The position numbers and the translations under genes are program-made. The notes below the pieces were generated by a model. The model had not been told where the DNA came from, searched no databases, and saw only the letters and a program-made list of their open reading frames with translations. This document shows, in pieces, positions 12,445 through 24,100 of a stretch of 64,000 nucleotides of DNA (within the stretch, counting starts at the first letter, position 1; each line of letters starts with the position of its first letter). Source of the stretch: Boswellia sacra (lineage: Eukaryota > Streptophyta > Magnoliopsida > Sapindales > Burseraceae); contig SNVD02014502.1 in NCBI GenBank assembly GCA_013180625.2, positions 620,001 through 684,000 of the forward strand, in the 5' to 3' direction.

Positions 12445-12686
12445 CTTTGCCCAGAAGCTTACTGCTAGGCTTTGGTGGTTGCAGGTGTCTGGAAATGTCA
12501 ACGATTGCTGTGGAGAGAATGTAGATCAGTTAGTGTTTTAGGTGAGAGACAAAAACAAAAATTTTGTTTTGGTATTTGGTTGTTTAAAGATATGTTGTCT
12601 TGTGGGGTTTGTATAGTAATTTGATTGACGAGCGTTTTTGTTTAATGTTTTTGCATGTAATTGTGTAATATTGTTTGAAGCACCTG
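12445..12686. other. Third remaining piece of the outer hAT-like element
   Basis: Sequence between the nested CCCG-rich element and the Copia element. It should join 10842-11289 on its left and 17626-18103 on its right in the pre-insertion state. No gene is recognised. Confidence 0.5.
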
Positions 12687-12930
12687 TGTAAAGAATTGAG
12701 AGATGAATGATATCTATCTTTATTAAACGATGGGTTTGCTGTATATATACAAGAGTTATTACACGAGAGCTGTGCTGCTCTGCTTTTCCTAATTTTACTC
12801 CTAAAGTTACGAAACAAATGTAACCAACTCTAACTGTCTCTCTACTCAACTAACAGCAGTACAATTTCCTTTTCTTTTCTTCTTCACGTGAGCTGCGCTA
12901 GAATTACACTTAGCTGTATTACTAATATCA
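12687..12930 (-). repeat. 3' LTR of Copia element
   Basis: 244 bp, TG...CA bounded. It matches 17382-17625 except at about nine positions. A TATATATA motif and an AATAAA motif on the minus strand (around 12720-12750) look like the LTR promoter and polyadenylation signal. Confidence 0.93.
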
Positions 12931-12943
12931 ACACTTCCCCTCA
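12931..12943 (-). other. Polypurine tract of Copia element
   Basis: On the minus strand GAGGGGAAGTGT lies directly before the 3' LTR. This is the usual position and composition of the plus-strand primer for LTR retrotransposons. Confidence 0.75.
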
Positions 12944-12949
12944 AGCGAT

Positions 12950-14240
12950 ACAACTCTGACAGAGCAGTGAGCTTGTTCCTAAAGAATTCAAACTGACTTA
13001 GCGCTAGAGGCTTGGTAAAAATATCAGTAGCTTGATGTGTTGTAGGTACATATCAAATTTCAATTTCCTTGGCAGCTACTCTTTCTCGTATATAATGAAC
13101 GTCTATCTCAATATGTTTTGTCTTAGAATGAAATACAGGATTAGAAGCTCAAGCTTTTGCTCTAAGATTGTCACACCACATTATTGGACAACTTGATATA
13201 GTGAGTCCAATTTCTTGAAATAATTGCTTCATCCAAGCTAGTTTCGCTGCTACTTGAGCTAAAGCTCTGTATTCAGATTCTGTTGATGATCGAGATACCG
13301 TTTTCTACTTCTTGGAACTCCATTGAATCAAATTTGATCCAAGAAAGATACAAAAACCTGATGTAGATTTTTTGTCATCCAAATTGCTGGCCCAGTCAGC
13401 ATTAGAAAACACTTCTAAGTTAAACCTTTGACAGGGTTTAAAGAAGAGACCAACACCAATTGTTCCCTTAAGATATCTCAGAATTCGTTTACATGCTTGC
13501 CAGTGATTTACTGTAGGAGGCTTTAAAAATTGACTCAGTTTGTTCACAGAAAAAGCAATGTCTGGTCGAGTCAATGTGAGATATTGCAATGCTCCAATTG
13601 TGCTTCTATAAACATCAGGATGTAGGAAAGGATCACTGTCAACTAAGGAAAGCTTTAAGCCAGTAGTCATAGGTGTGGAACAGCTCTTGGAATCAAGCAT
13701 GTTGGTTTTCTGCAGAAGCTCTTTAATATATTTGGCTTGAGTAAGATACAAACCTGACCTGTTTCTATAGGCTTCAAATCCGAGAAAGTAGTTGATAGAA
13801 CCTAAGTTCTTAAGGGAAATTTTTTTATTCAGATCAGTCACAACCTGTTGTATCAAGTTAACATCAGAACCAGTGATAAGAATATCATCTACATACACTA
13901 AAAGATATAGTGTATGAGTACCAGACTTAAAGATGAACAAGCTAGTATCTGAAACTGAATTAATGAAGGCCCAACACAACAAAGCAGCCTTAAGCTTATC
14001 AAACCAAGCTCTAGGAGCTTGCTTAAGACCATATAAGGCCTTGTTAAGTCTGCAAACATGATGAGGATGGACAGAATCTTTAAACCCCTCTGGTTGCTGC
14101 ATAAAAACTTCCTCTTGTAGATCTCCATTTAAGAAAGCATTATTGATGTCAAGTTGTTGAATATCCCAACCTTTGGATACTGCAATGGTGAAAATAATCT
14201 GAATGGTTGATATCTTGATAACAGGGCTAAAGGTTTCAAA
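12950..14240 (-). pseudogene. pol: Copia reverse transcriptase and RNase H, interrupted
   Basis: The longest open piece (13305-14102) contains LYGLKQAPRAWF, the catalytic LLVYVDDILITG box and the RNase H start DWASNLDDKKSTSGFC, all hallmarks of Ty1/Copia polyproteins. Homology continues at both sides of it. Downstream (13305 down to about 12960) the RNase H and tail region is interrupted by stops, the first directly after the WSSKK motif. Upstream (14103-14246) the conserved RT start is present but separated from the preceding piece by an in-frame stop. The enzyme would copy element RNA into DNA, but this copy cannot encode it whole. Confidence 0.9.
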
Positions 14241-14246
14241 GAAATC

Positions 14247-16124
14247 CTATCCTGGTGTTTGCTGAAACCCTTTGGCAACTAATCTTGCCTTATATCGTTG
14301 CAAACTCCCATCCTTGTTATACTTAACTCTAAACACCCACTTGTTTCCAACAATATTCATTCCTGGCTGATAAGGTACAAGAGACCAAGTATTGTTCTTA
14401 TGCAAAGCATTCAATTCCTCATGCATTGCAGCCAACCAATTTGAATTTGTCATAGCTTGTGAGACACTCAATGGTTCCTTTGCCACACTAGAAGAATCAG
14501 CAAGAAAAACTCTTGTAGAAGGTAAAGATCCTATCTTAGATCTAGTTACCATAGGGTGAATATTACAACTAGAAGGATTTTGTATTGGTAGGACACTTTT
14601 AGAATTGATCCTGGAATTAGGTAACAAGGAATCAGATGAAACAGAAGTAGTTGAAGTGTTTGTTTTTGTCTGAGATGATTGAGAGCTTATTGGTGACAAT
14701 GTTGGTAAAGGAGCTAAAGAAGGAGATGTATGTGTAAGTGTTGGGTGAGAACCAGTAAGAGAGGCTAATTTATCAGTGTGTGAATGATAAACAACAGCAA
14801 TAATGTCTGAAGGTTTAAGACTGAATGAAACTGGATCAGTAGTAGAGTGGCTAGAGAAAGAAGGTTGATTAGCAAAAGGAAATGAAAGTTCATCAAATGA
14901 GACACTTGGTACGATATAAATTCTACCTAATGGGTGCAAACATTTATATCCTTTATGATTGAAACTATATCCCAGGAATGCGCACTTGTCAGTATGAAAA
15001 TCAAATTTATGTTTGTTATAAGGTCTTAAAAATGGATAACATGCACAACCAAATACTCTTAAATGAGTATAAGAAGGCTTGGTCTTAAACAAAACCTCAA
15101 AAGGAGATTTATCATGAAGCAGTGGGGTAGGTAACCGATTTATTAGATACACAGCAACTTGAAAAGATTCCCACCAATAAGTAAGAGGCATTGAGGCATG
15201 AGCTAAGATAGACAAACCTGTTTCCACAATCTGCCTATGCCTCCTTTCTGCTCTCCCATTTTGCTGATGTGTATAAGGACAAGAATATCTAGGTAAGATT
15301 CCATGAGTAGAGAAATATGAAGCTAAAGCCTTATACTCTCTACCAAAATCTGATTGCAAGCACTTAAGAGAATATCCAAACTGCCTTTCTGCCATTTTAT
15401 GAAATTGGACAAATATATTGCAAACATCATATTTATTTTTCATTCAAAAAATCCACAAGAATCTATTGTAATCATCCAAAAAGTGTACATAATATCTATA
15501 GCCTTCTGTTGATAATACTGGAGCTGGCCCCCATACATCTGAATGTATAAGAGCTAAATGATGCATGGCTTTACTGGACGATGCAGGAAATATAGTCTGA
15601 GTATGCTTGCCAAATTTACAGGATGAACAAAATAGTAAAGCTTGATCATCATGTGACACTAACTGTCCCATGGAATGGAGAACAGACTTAACAATTGTAG
15701 CACTAGGATGTCTTAGTCTATTATGCCAAAGCTGATTATTACAATTGGTTTTAGCAGCAGAACACACAATAGAACTTGAAGAGTTTGATGTGAAGTGAGT
15801 CTTGGACTGCAAGCTAGACTGAGCATCTGGCAGATGCAACCGATAAAGGCTATCTTTAAGTGTTCCCAGCAAAATAATCCTTCTGGACTGCAAATCCTTT
15901 ACATAGCAATAAGTACCAAAGAATTCAACAGAAATTCTATTATCCCTAGTCAGTTTTGAAATGCTTAAAAGATTTTTTGTTATGCCAGGAACATGCAATA
16001 TGTCTCTTAAAATAAATGGCTTGGAAAACATTGGTAATTTGTATGTAGATAGACTAACATGTTGTGTAAATAGCTTATTACCATTACCAACTTGGAGTTT
16101 GGAGTTTATCTGTACCACTGTCAT
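14247..16124 (-). pseudogene. pol: Copia integrase and start of reverse transcriptase, split by a stop
   Basis: Two open pieces (15444-16124 and 14247-15443) lie in the same frame, separated by a single TGA at 15441-15443. The first carries the GAG-pre-integrase motif LWHNRLRHPS and the integrase start HSDVWGPAPV...FLDDYNRF. The second carries the rest of the catalytic core (LQSDFGREY, SCPYTHQQNGRAERRHR, supplying the second Asp and the Glu), the Copia C-terminal region (RVFGCACYPFLRPYNKHKF) and the RT entry KWVFRVKYNKDGS...KARLVAKGF. It ends at another in-frame stop. The catalytic D-D-E residues themselves are retained. Confidence 0.92.
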
Positions 16125-16901
16125 GTGATTGAGCTTGAAGATTGTTAAGGTCTGCTGTCACATGATCTGTAGCTTTAGAATCCATGTACCAAGAGGGATC
16201 TGCTACTGTATGAGGATCAGCAATAAGGCCTTGAGTAATGGCAGTGAACACCTGAGAAGGAACTGAAGAAGCTGGAACAACAGGTGATGTTTGATGAACA
16301 TGAGCTTGTGGTCAATAGTGATTAGCCATAGGAGACTGAGGCATAACATTCAAATTACCTGAACCTTGATAACCTTGACAGCCATGAAAATTTGTATCAA
16401 ACCAAAAATAACATTGCAGTGCTGCATGCCCAATTTTATTGCATAATTGACAAACTAGCCTCCCACGACCTCTTGTTTGACCTCTTTCTCTACCCCCACG
16501 AAATGTACTCTATGAAGGTGCTCTAGCAAATGATTGTTGAGAAGAAAAAGGAGCCTTTTGCCCAGAGATTTTCTTAGCAGTAAAATGTGCTGAAGCAATA
16601 CTGTTGTTTTGCACTTCTAGAGAATATGTAGTATTTAATTGATCTATTCAAAGTTCATGATTTTGCAAGAGATACTGTGCTTCTTGCAAGGAGACTGATT
16701 CTCTTCGAGCAGTTAGATTTATCACAACTGCATCAAATTCAGAACCGAGACCTCCATAGATGTAAAGCAGCAGTTCATCATCTTAATCAAATTACCAGTA
16801 GCAGATAATATATCTGGCAGTTCTTTCATTTTAAGAATATACTCCCTTATACTCATAGAACCTTTCTTCAAAGATTGCAATCGATTTTTAAAATGTAAAA
16901 C
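16125..16901 (-). pseudogene. gag: Copia gag 3' part and protease region, frameshifted
   Basis: No long frame survives, but a CCHC zinc knuckle (CQLCNKIGHAALQC) reads on the minus strand around 16400-16455. Basic arginine/glycine-rich coding follows upstream of it, as in Copia gag. Several shifts and stops break the segment. Confidence 0.75.
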
Positions 16902-17348
16902 CTAAGCCTTAGACTGTGTGAAAAACAAGTTTTCAAGAGTTTTCCATAATTCATGTGAAGTGTGGCATCTTATTGTATGACCAAACATAGATTCGTGAAT
17001 GGAAGATAAAAGCCAGCTCATTATGAACTGATCAATACGTTTCCAGGTAGTGAACTCAGAATTCAATTCAGATGTGATCTCAGATGTACTTTCAGAATGA
17101 ATCTCTGATTGTGAAACAGGCAGAAATTTAGGAGGACAAGTGTTTATACCTTCAACATAGCCATCCAGTTCAAGAGATCGCAGAGCAGGTAGCACAAGTG
17201 ATCTCCAAAAGCCATAATTGGTACTGGTCAACTTCAAGTTCAACGTAGGAAGATTATAGGACAGTGATACTTGTGAATTCATCATTTTTGAACTGAGATT
17301 AGTGTTTGGCTGAATAGAAAATGTAGGAAAATCAGTAGGATTTGTCAT
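16902..17348 (-). pseudogene. gag: Copia gag N-terminal part
   Basis: 148 codons from the ATG at 17348. LTSTNYGFWRSLVLPALRSLELDGYV matches the start of plant Copia gag (LxxxNYxxWxxxxxxxLxxxxLxGYV), followed by the retrotransposon gag domain (WLLSSIHESMFGH...LWKTLENLF). The frame stops at 16902 while homology continues, so this is a truncated capsid gene. It starts just downstream of the primer-binding site, as expected. Confidence 0.88.
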
Positions 17349-17369
17349 CAGAGAATCTGAGAACCATGT

Positions 17370-17381
17370 GCTCTGATACCA
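17370..17381 (-). other. Primer-binding site for initiator tRNA-Met
   Basis: The minus strand reads TGGTATCAGAGC immediately after the 5' LTR. It is complementary to the 3' end of plant initiator tRNA-Met and is the standard Copia primer site. Confidence 0.9.
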
Positions 17382-17625
17382 TGTAAAGAATTGAGAGATG
17401 AATGATATCTATCTTTATTAAACGATGGATTTGCTGTATATATACAAGAGTTATAACACGAGAGCTGTGCTGCTCTGCTTTTCCTAATTTTACTCCTAAA
17501 ATTACGGAACAAATGTAACCAACTCTAACTGTCTCTCTACTCAACTAACAACAGTACAATTTCCTTTTCTTTTCTTCTTCACGTGAGCTGCACTGGAATT
17601 ACACTTAATTGTATTACTAATATCA
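17382..17625 (-). repeat. 5' LTR of Copia element
   Basis: 244 bp, same length as its partner at 12687-12930. On the minus strand it begins TGATATTAGTAATAC and ends CTTTACA. TATA-like and AATAAA motifs are present as in the other LTR. Confidence 0.93.
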
Positions 17626-18103
17626 ATGACCTGGGTTGGTGTGATGTGCTTTGCGGAGAGTTGAGAGTTGGTTCAAAGCCAGCCAGCTCGCCCAAGTGCT
17701 TAGTAAAAACTTGATGGCAGTAATTCCATGTATAAAAGACTTGGTATCGTGAATAATAGAATACATGGCTTGGATAACTCTTTGCAGATGCGGTTCACTT
17801 TGCTTACTCTCTTTTATCTCTTTTACTTTCTCTAGCTTTCACTCTAATTTTCTTGAGCTCTCCTGCGTTTACTTGTTCTCATTATACCCCTTAGTCAAAT
17901 TATTTTGCCTGTTTGGTTTACTTTGAATGTGGATTGATCTGCCATATCGATATCAGAATGCTTTAAGTGTATGCGAATGAGTTTGTTTCCACCTGTGGTT
18001 ACACCATTGAAAAACCCGATCTCGGATCAACTTTTTGCAACCCAATGAAGCATCGGGTCAAGTCAGGTTTGATGAAACCCGACCCGACCTATATGCACCC
18101 TTA
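17626..18103. other. Right end of the outer hAT-like element
   Basis: Contains non-repetitive sequence to about 17990, then ACCCGA and CGGGT words towards the terminus at 18103. No gene is recognised. Confidence 0.6.
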
Positions 18104-18255
18104 AATCAACTCATAGCGTCCTTCTATTTAAAAAGATGAATGCATGTTTAATAGTTAAATTGAAAAATAAAGTGAAAATATTCTTGTAAAAGAGAAAATG
18201 AAAATATTTAAATTTATGTTTATGTGTGTTCATGCACTATTTTTGCTTGTTGGAC

Positions 18256-19230
18256 AAGCGGGCTGGGCCTCGAAAGGATCTTCGAGTCAACGTGATGAAA
18301 ACAAAGATTATGATTAGAGGTGCCAACGAGAATAGGGGTGGCAATTTGCCCCGCCGGGTCCGGGGCCCCGGTTTGCCCCGGACAAATGGGGCGGGGCAAG
18401 ACCCGCCCCAAAACTGTTTTGGGGCGGGTCTGGGGCAAAAGAAACCTGCTCCGGTAGGGGCGGGTTAGGGTCCGGGTCTAACACTTAGCCCCGTTCGACC
18501 CGCCCCGCCCCGCACAGTATAAGGGTATATGTGATAAAAAATAAACTATTGGGACTTAAATGATATTATTAGGGGTGACTGTAACACATTTGAATATATT
18601 AGAGGGTTGACAGTAAGTAAAATAATATGATAAAAATTAGAGTGTGTAAATGTTATAGGGGGTTGATTGCAAAAAATATAAATATTATAGGAGGTTAATT
18701 ACAAAAATATAAATGTTTAGGGGCGGGGCGGGACGGGTCCAATTTGTTCAAAAATTTTTTGCCCCGCCCTGCCCCGCCCCGCAACGGGGCAATGGGGCGG
18801 GGCGGGGCAAAAAATATTTGAACGGGGCGGGGCTGGGTACCGGCCGCCCCGGACCCGCCCCGCCCCATTGCCATCCCTAAACGAGAACCTTCTGACGTGC
18901 AAGTTACTTTTTGGCACACTGAAATTATCTAAGTGAGCTTTCTACAGAGAGAAGCTATGGAGCGTAAAGAATTATAGAGAGAGATAGTGAGTTTAGAAAA
19001 AATGTGCATAGAATGTATTAGAAAAGTGGGCTGGGCCTCTTATGAATCGTCAAGTCAAGGTGATGAAAACAAAGATAACGATCAGAGGTGCCAATGAGAA
19101 CCTTTTGACGCGCAAGTTAGTTTATGACATACTGAAATTTTCTAAGTGAGCTTTCTAGATACAGAAGCTATGGACAGTAAAGAATTATAGAGAGAGAGTG
19201 AGTGAGTTTAAAAAAATGTGCATAGAATAT
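18256..19230. repeat. Tandem duplication with a transposon inside copy 1
   Basis: The unit begins near AAGCGGGCTGGGCCT (18256) and AAGTGGGCTGGGCCT (19024) and ends GTGCATAGAAT (about 19016 and 19229). After removing the 547-bp element at 18333-18879, copy 1 is about 210 bp and aligns throughout with copy 2. Shared landmarks include GATGAAAACAAAGAT, GAGGTGCCAA and AAAGAATTATAGAGAGAGA. No protein is evident. Confidence 0.9.
18333..18879. mobile_element. Non-autonomous hAT-like element with GGGGCGGG-rich ends, 8-bp TSD
   Basis: The left end is TAGGGGTGGCAATTTGCCCC; the right end, reverse-complemented, starts TAGGGATGGCAAT. AACGAGAA flanks it exactly at 18325-18332 and 18880-18887, so the insertion is well preserved. 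The subterminal zones (about 18345-18510 and 18720-18865) are runs of GGGGCGG, GCCCCGCCCC and CCGGGTCC, again a distinct vocabulary. The centre is A+T rich and contains a repeated motif with ATTATAGGGGGTT-like words. There is no transposase. Confidence 0.93.
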
Positions 19231-21070
19231 GCATACCTTGATTGAAGATTTAAAGGGTTTATATACATATTAGGAGGGGTCGCTGTGATTTCTAGAGAAA
19301 GGGCCGGAATAATAAGCTTCAATAATGAGTTTATTGTAAATGTATTAGGTTAATTAATGCCTAATTTCATGTGATCATAACAATGTGTTGTTTCTTCTAC
19401 ACATTTTAGCAATACAAATTTCTTTAATATATATCAATAGTAATGAACTTCTTGAAACTAATGAATTTTCTTGAATTGATGGAAATTCAGTAGCCAAAAA
19501 AGGGGTTAAATTAAGATATTTTTCGTAAGTAAAAATTTATAACATTACCTACATCCTAAAGGAACATGGATGGAGGTTACATAGTTCAAATACAGGAGCT
19601 ACTCGATAGAGCCAGGGTAGGAAATTTTACAGGAAAAATGTCAAAAGTAATCAATGTGTTTTTGGAGAGTATTTTGAGAATATATTGAATCTTACGTTCG
19701 TATTTTGTGGAATTGGAATATATTTGATTGTTAACATTGAAATTGACTTGAGCATATAACTATTTTGAGGGGTAAGACTATTTATGCAACAAAATTTATT
19801 TTTAGTACTCATTTTCTAAATATACATCATAATTAAAATTTTAAAAATTATATTATATAGTTTTGAAATTATTTTTGTGTAATCAACATAAATTCAATGG
19901 AGTGGATTAGAAGTTAATTGATTAAAAAAATACTACAAAAATAAAAAAATTCCGCATATTAAAGTAAGTCGTAGGCCGGTCCAATATAAGCCAAATAAAC
20001 CAGCATTCTGGAAAACTAAACCTGACCACTCTGCATTTTAACGCCGTTAAGCCTTTAAATAAATGATGCTGAATAATTTCGAGCCGTCCCCTTAAATATT
20101 TGGAAACCCATAAGACAACATCTAATAAATACAAAAAACCACCTAATATATTTCATTATTTTGATAAATTTATAAAATAAATTAATATACTAAAAATTCT
20201 ATACTCAAACATAAAATTTTTTTAATGACCTTTTAAACTCAATGGGATCCAACAAATTATTTAGGGTTTGTTTGGAATTGGTGTATTGTGAAAAAGTGTT
20301 GTAGAAAAATCTATTGTTCGATGTGTTGTGGAAACAAGTTGTAGGGTGTTTGACAAACTTGAATTTTAAAATTATTGTATTGTTTAAACGTCATGTTTAT
20401 GCATATTTGTTCGAAAAATTTGATTTTCAAAATATAATTTTCAATATAAATATTAAAATCTATATGATTTTTGAAAAGAAAATTATAACTACTAATATTT
20501 AAGTTAATTTAAAATTAAATAGTTAAAATTAATTAACATAAACTAATTAAATGTTTATTAATTCATTATTAAATATACATTTTTAATTATAATATAAGAT
20601 AATTTATGAGAACAATTAAATATAATTATTAATTTATTTTTGAAAATAATAAAATAAATAAAATGGTAGTTATTGTTGTAGGATCACCGCCGTCGTTAGT
20701 TGCACCAAATTGATAAACATGACATTCGTTAATTAGGTTGATTGATAGAAAAACTTTATATGTTAATTTCATAGAGATTTGGTGTCGAAAATTTCTTCAT
20801 TCCTGTTGTTCTTTTTTTTTTTTAATTTTTAATTTTCACTGCCAACCCATTCTATATAACGCATTTGCTGCTTAACAATTGGCAGAGTTACAAGCTTATT
20901 TCCACTGGAACTTTTTATATGACGAAACTTAACGGATGTAATTTTCTATCAACCAATATTAATTTCAATTTGGTCTTACTTAACGGATGTTATGTAAGTA
21001 ACGGCTGTTAACTAGAGCGACGTGTTTGACTGGCTGTTGTTTATGAAATTAAATTAAATTTGGGTTGAAA
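19231..21070. other. Intergenic DNA upstream of the first SSL gene
   Basis: No supported gene. The stretch beginning near 20265 (AGGGTTTGTTTGGAATTGGTG) resembles the terminus of a common plant miniature transposon, but no matching far end or TSD was found. The near-promoter region contains a repeated phrase CTTAACGGATGT (20929 and 20979). Confidence 0.5.
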
Positions 21071-21076
21071 ACCCCG

Positions 21077-21083
21077 TATAAAG
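21077..21083 (+). promoter_or_regulatory. Candidate TATA box of first SSL gene
   Basis: TATAAAG lies 67 bp upstream of the chosen ATG, leaving room for a 5' leader of about 35-40 nt. It is inferred from position and sequence only. Confidence 0.45.
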
Positions 21084-21149
21084 TTGTAACGATTTCTTTG
21101 TCTGTGCTCTGAATTCTAGTTCTGAAACAAAGGAAAGCACAAGGAAGCC

Positions 21150-24100
21150 ATGATTCTGAACGCCAAGGTTGTAATAGTAACTACAGCTGTACTAATAGCA
21201 ACAGTCTCAGTTTTTCTATCAACCAATCCGCTGGCGCCCCCTCCCATAACTGGCTCTCGTGACACTCTCCACACTTGCACCCGCCTCCATGTCCCTGGAG
21301 CTCTGGGACCTGAGAGTCTTGCTTTCGATCCAAATGGAGAAGGACCCTACACTGGTGTCGCTGATGGCCGTATTCTCAAGTGGCAAGGACATCATATTGG
21401 TTGGACCCAGTTTGCGGTCACCACTTCTCAAAGGTAACTCTAAAATTTATTTATTTATCTTTTTACTCCTCTTGTGGCTGATGTAATTGACATAGTTTCT
21501 TTTATGGACTCTTTGCATAGACAAATTGATTTGGGAGAAAATAGGCTCAAATAGATGTTGGAATCTGATTTTGCTTAAATTTCAGTATTTGGTTCTTGAA
21601 ATCTAATCTTTTAGCTAATCCACTGATTCTATATCTGTTGAGCTAATCGAGAAACATAATAAGACACCTCTTTATTGCTTCAGCACCTCTCATTTGCTGC
21701 TTGGCTTCTATTCCGATTTTCTTAAGGTGAAACTTCAATTTTTAATTTGGTATGAGACCTGAGGATACCGTGATTCATTATCCTCAACCAATTTCAGAAA
21801 TTAGAGGGAATACTCAAATCTTAGGGGCTGTTCTAATTTTTTCTTTGATTGCTTAGCTAAATTCAAATTATGGACAAAAATTCCTTCCAGATGCAAGTAC
21901 GCTGTCAACCAGTTTTGATTCACTGGTGAGACACCGGTTAACCCATAATGTCTGATGCGCATGAAGCATGTCAACCCATTAACTCATAGCTAGTTAGGCG
22001 AGGGTGGAGCTGGGTTATTTTCACACATTTTCCAATTAATTATAACTTGTTTAATTACCAATGTAAATTACAGCAGTTCACAAATGTTATTTATAATGAC
22101 ACTTTTCGCCTTGCAACTTCTATCAGCAAATAATGAAACTAGCTTTGTGGCACTCCATGTAATAGGTTACTCCTACGTGTCCATAGATCTCTGTTCCTGA
22201 TGCTCCCGTTGCTCCAGCAGTTTACAAGCCAAGTAAGCTATATGGTTGTATGCTTCTAGTAAAAAACAATACGATTGTACTTTATATCTGTACCTGTCAT
22301 TTTTTATTTGATAAAATCTTGTGTCTACATTAACAACTTTATGTGTTTAATTCATCATGGATTGCTTAACATACACAAATGTATTTTTTCCAATGACGAC
22401 CCTATTCTTGCAAGGAAAATGCTGCACCTATTGGTATAAAGGGAAAAAAGAAAAAAAATGATACAATGAATAATGGTTACATTTGCATTTTAACACTTAG
22501 TGAAGTTGGACAACCACATGGAGGCCTTGTAAACTTTAGCTATAGCTCCCCTTATGTTGAAATCCATGTTTCCAGTGCTAATAGTTTTTGCAGGAGTGAT
22601 ACCGACATTTTCTGATAGTTCATTGATTACAACCCGTAACTTTTGTGTTTCCAGGAAGGAATGTGTTCACCCATTTGCACCCGAGATGGAGCACATTTGT
22701 GGGAGGCCATTAGGGCTACGATTTGATAGGAAAACAGGGGATCTCTACATTGCTGATGCCTACTTTGGCCTTCAAGTTGTGGGACCTGCAGGAGGTTTGG
22801 CCACTCAACTTGTCACAGAAGCTGAAGGCCAGCCATTCTGCTTCACCAATGATATGGACATTGATGAAGATGAAGATGTAATTTACTTTACGGATTCAAG
22901 CACAAGTTTCCAGAGAAGGTAATTGAACAGAAACTTACGCTTGCCTACATGCTTGTGGAGTTTGGATTTAATTAGTGATTGGAAGTCTGTGCTGACCCTT
23001 GGTAGTGGCTTGGTTTAGTTTATTTCTTAATTCTAAATAATGAAGGTGAAATATAATAGTTGTAAGATATGCCAACAAGATATTTTGATTTAACCTCCAA
23101 AATACACTGATTAACTTTCGAATTTGGCTAAACTCAATTTGGATGTAAATCCAGTATAATTACTTTGAAAATATATCTTTTCTAGTAATATTTCAACGTC
23201 TCTGGAATTCAATCTCTGAATGACTAATTAATTTTGCCTTGAAGTACATGAAACATGTGAAGTCCATAGTGTATTTCATAAAACTACTTGTAGTTAACAT
23301 GAAATATTGAAGCTTTCATAATTTTCATTGTGTAACTATGTGTAGGAAGCACCTAATAAATTGAACTTCTGTAGTAAATTCAAAAGAAATAAATTTTAAT
23401 TTTTTGTAGTTAAATATATTCAAATACTTTTGTTATTAAAATGTCTCCTAAAAAACAAGATACAACTCAAGTGAGGCTGCGCATGTTGGTTTAAGAAGGA
23501 GACCTTTCTTGGGCAACCATGAAGTGAATTACAGGCTAAAGCTCTCTTGGCAAATGTCCCTATTTTGTTCAGCTTTTCTCCTTTTAGAAGTTAGTTCTCA
23601 ATGCAATCTTTTGTATAAAACTGTTTTACTTAACAATTGATTCCTCCTCTTAACAGCTTATGCAGATATATCTATCATTAGGAAATATTGTTTAAAAGAT
23701 GAAAGAAATTAGAAACATGAGAAGGAGAGAACTTTTCTTAATTATAGAATTCTCTTTGTTTGCAGACAATTCATGTCATCACTCTTGTCAGGAGACAAGA
23801 CAGGCAGGTTGCTGAAATACAACAAATCAAGCAAAGAAGTGACCGTGTTGTTACGAGACATTGCTTTTGCAAATGGTGTTGCGTTAAGCAAAGACCGCAC
23901 CTTTGTACTAGTAGCCGAAACCACTACTGGTCGAGTTACAAGATTTTGGCTTCAGGGTCATAACGCTGGGAAGTTTGATATTTTTGCTGAGCTAACAGGA
24001 TTCCCAGATAATATTAGACGAAATTCCAATGGGGAGTTTTGGGTAGCCTTGCACTCGAAGAAGGGTCTTTTCGGAAAGTTGATTGATTCTAATTCATGGA

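Larger units (their letters stand above)
12687..17625 (-). mobile_element. Copia (Ty1-type) LTR retrotransposon, degraded
   Basis: Two 244-bp LTRs (12687-12930 and 17382-17625) bound a minus-strand gag-pol region. About nine base differences between them are visible by eye, suggesting a fairly recent insertion. A primer-binding site complementary to initiator tRNA-Met follows the 5' LTR, and a purine-rich tract precedes the 3' LTR. The domain order protease/integrase before reverse transcriptase/RNase H is Copia-type. The coding region is broken by several in-frame stops and shifts, so the element is not autonomous as read. ACCTG directly abuts the left LTR (12682-12686) and recurs at 17629-17633, three bases beyond the right LTR, so the TSD is plausible but not exact. 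Confidence 0.93.
9794..18103. mobile_element. hAT-like element containing three nested transposons
   Basis: Left terminus CAGGGCTGTTC and right terminus (reverse-complemented) TAAGGGTGCAT face each other across 8.3 kb, flanked by the direct repeat AATCAACT (9786-9793 and 18104-18111; the match extends to AATCAACTCA). Both subterminal zones contain reiterated ACCCGAC and CGGGTT words (9810-9920 and 18010-18095). Subtracting the Mutator-like element, the CCCG-rich hAT-like element and the Copia element with their TSDs leaves about 1.3 kb, in four pieces: 9794-9937, 10842-11289, 12445-12686 and 17626-18103. The original element was therefore small and non-autonomous. Its interior resembles a captured host sequence. 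The TSD is direct evidence; assignment to hAT is inferred from its 8-bp length and the terminus. Confidence 0.75.

Noticed and set aside
12682..17633. ACCTG as a perfect TSD of the Copia element
   Set aside because: It abuts the left LTR but lies three bases outside the right LTR, so it is mentioned only as plausible.
20265..20700. Miniature transposon beginning AGGGTTTGTTTGG
   Set aside because: The opposite terminus and a TSD could not be located.
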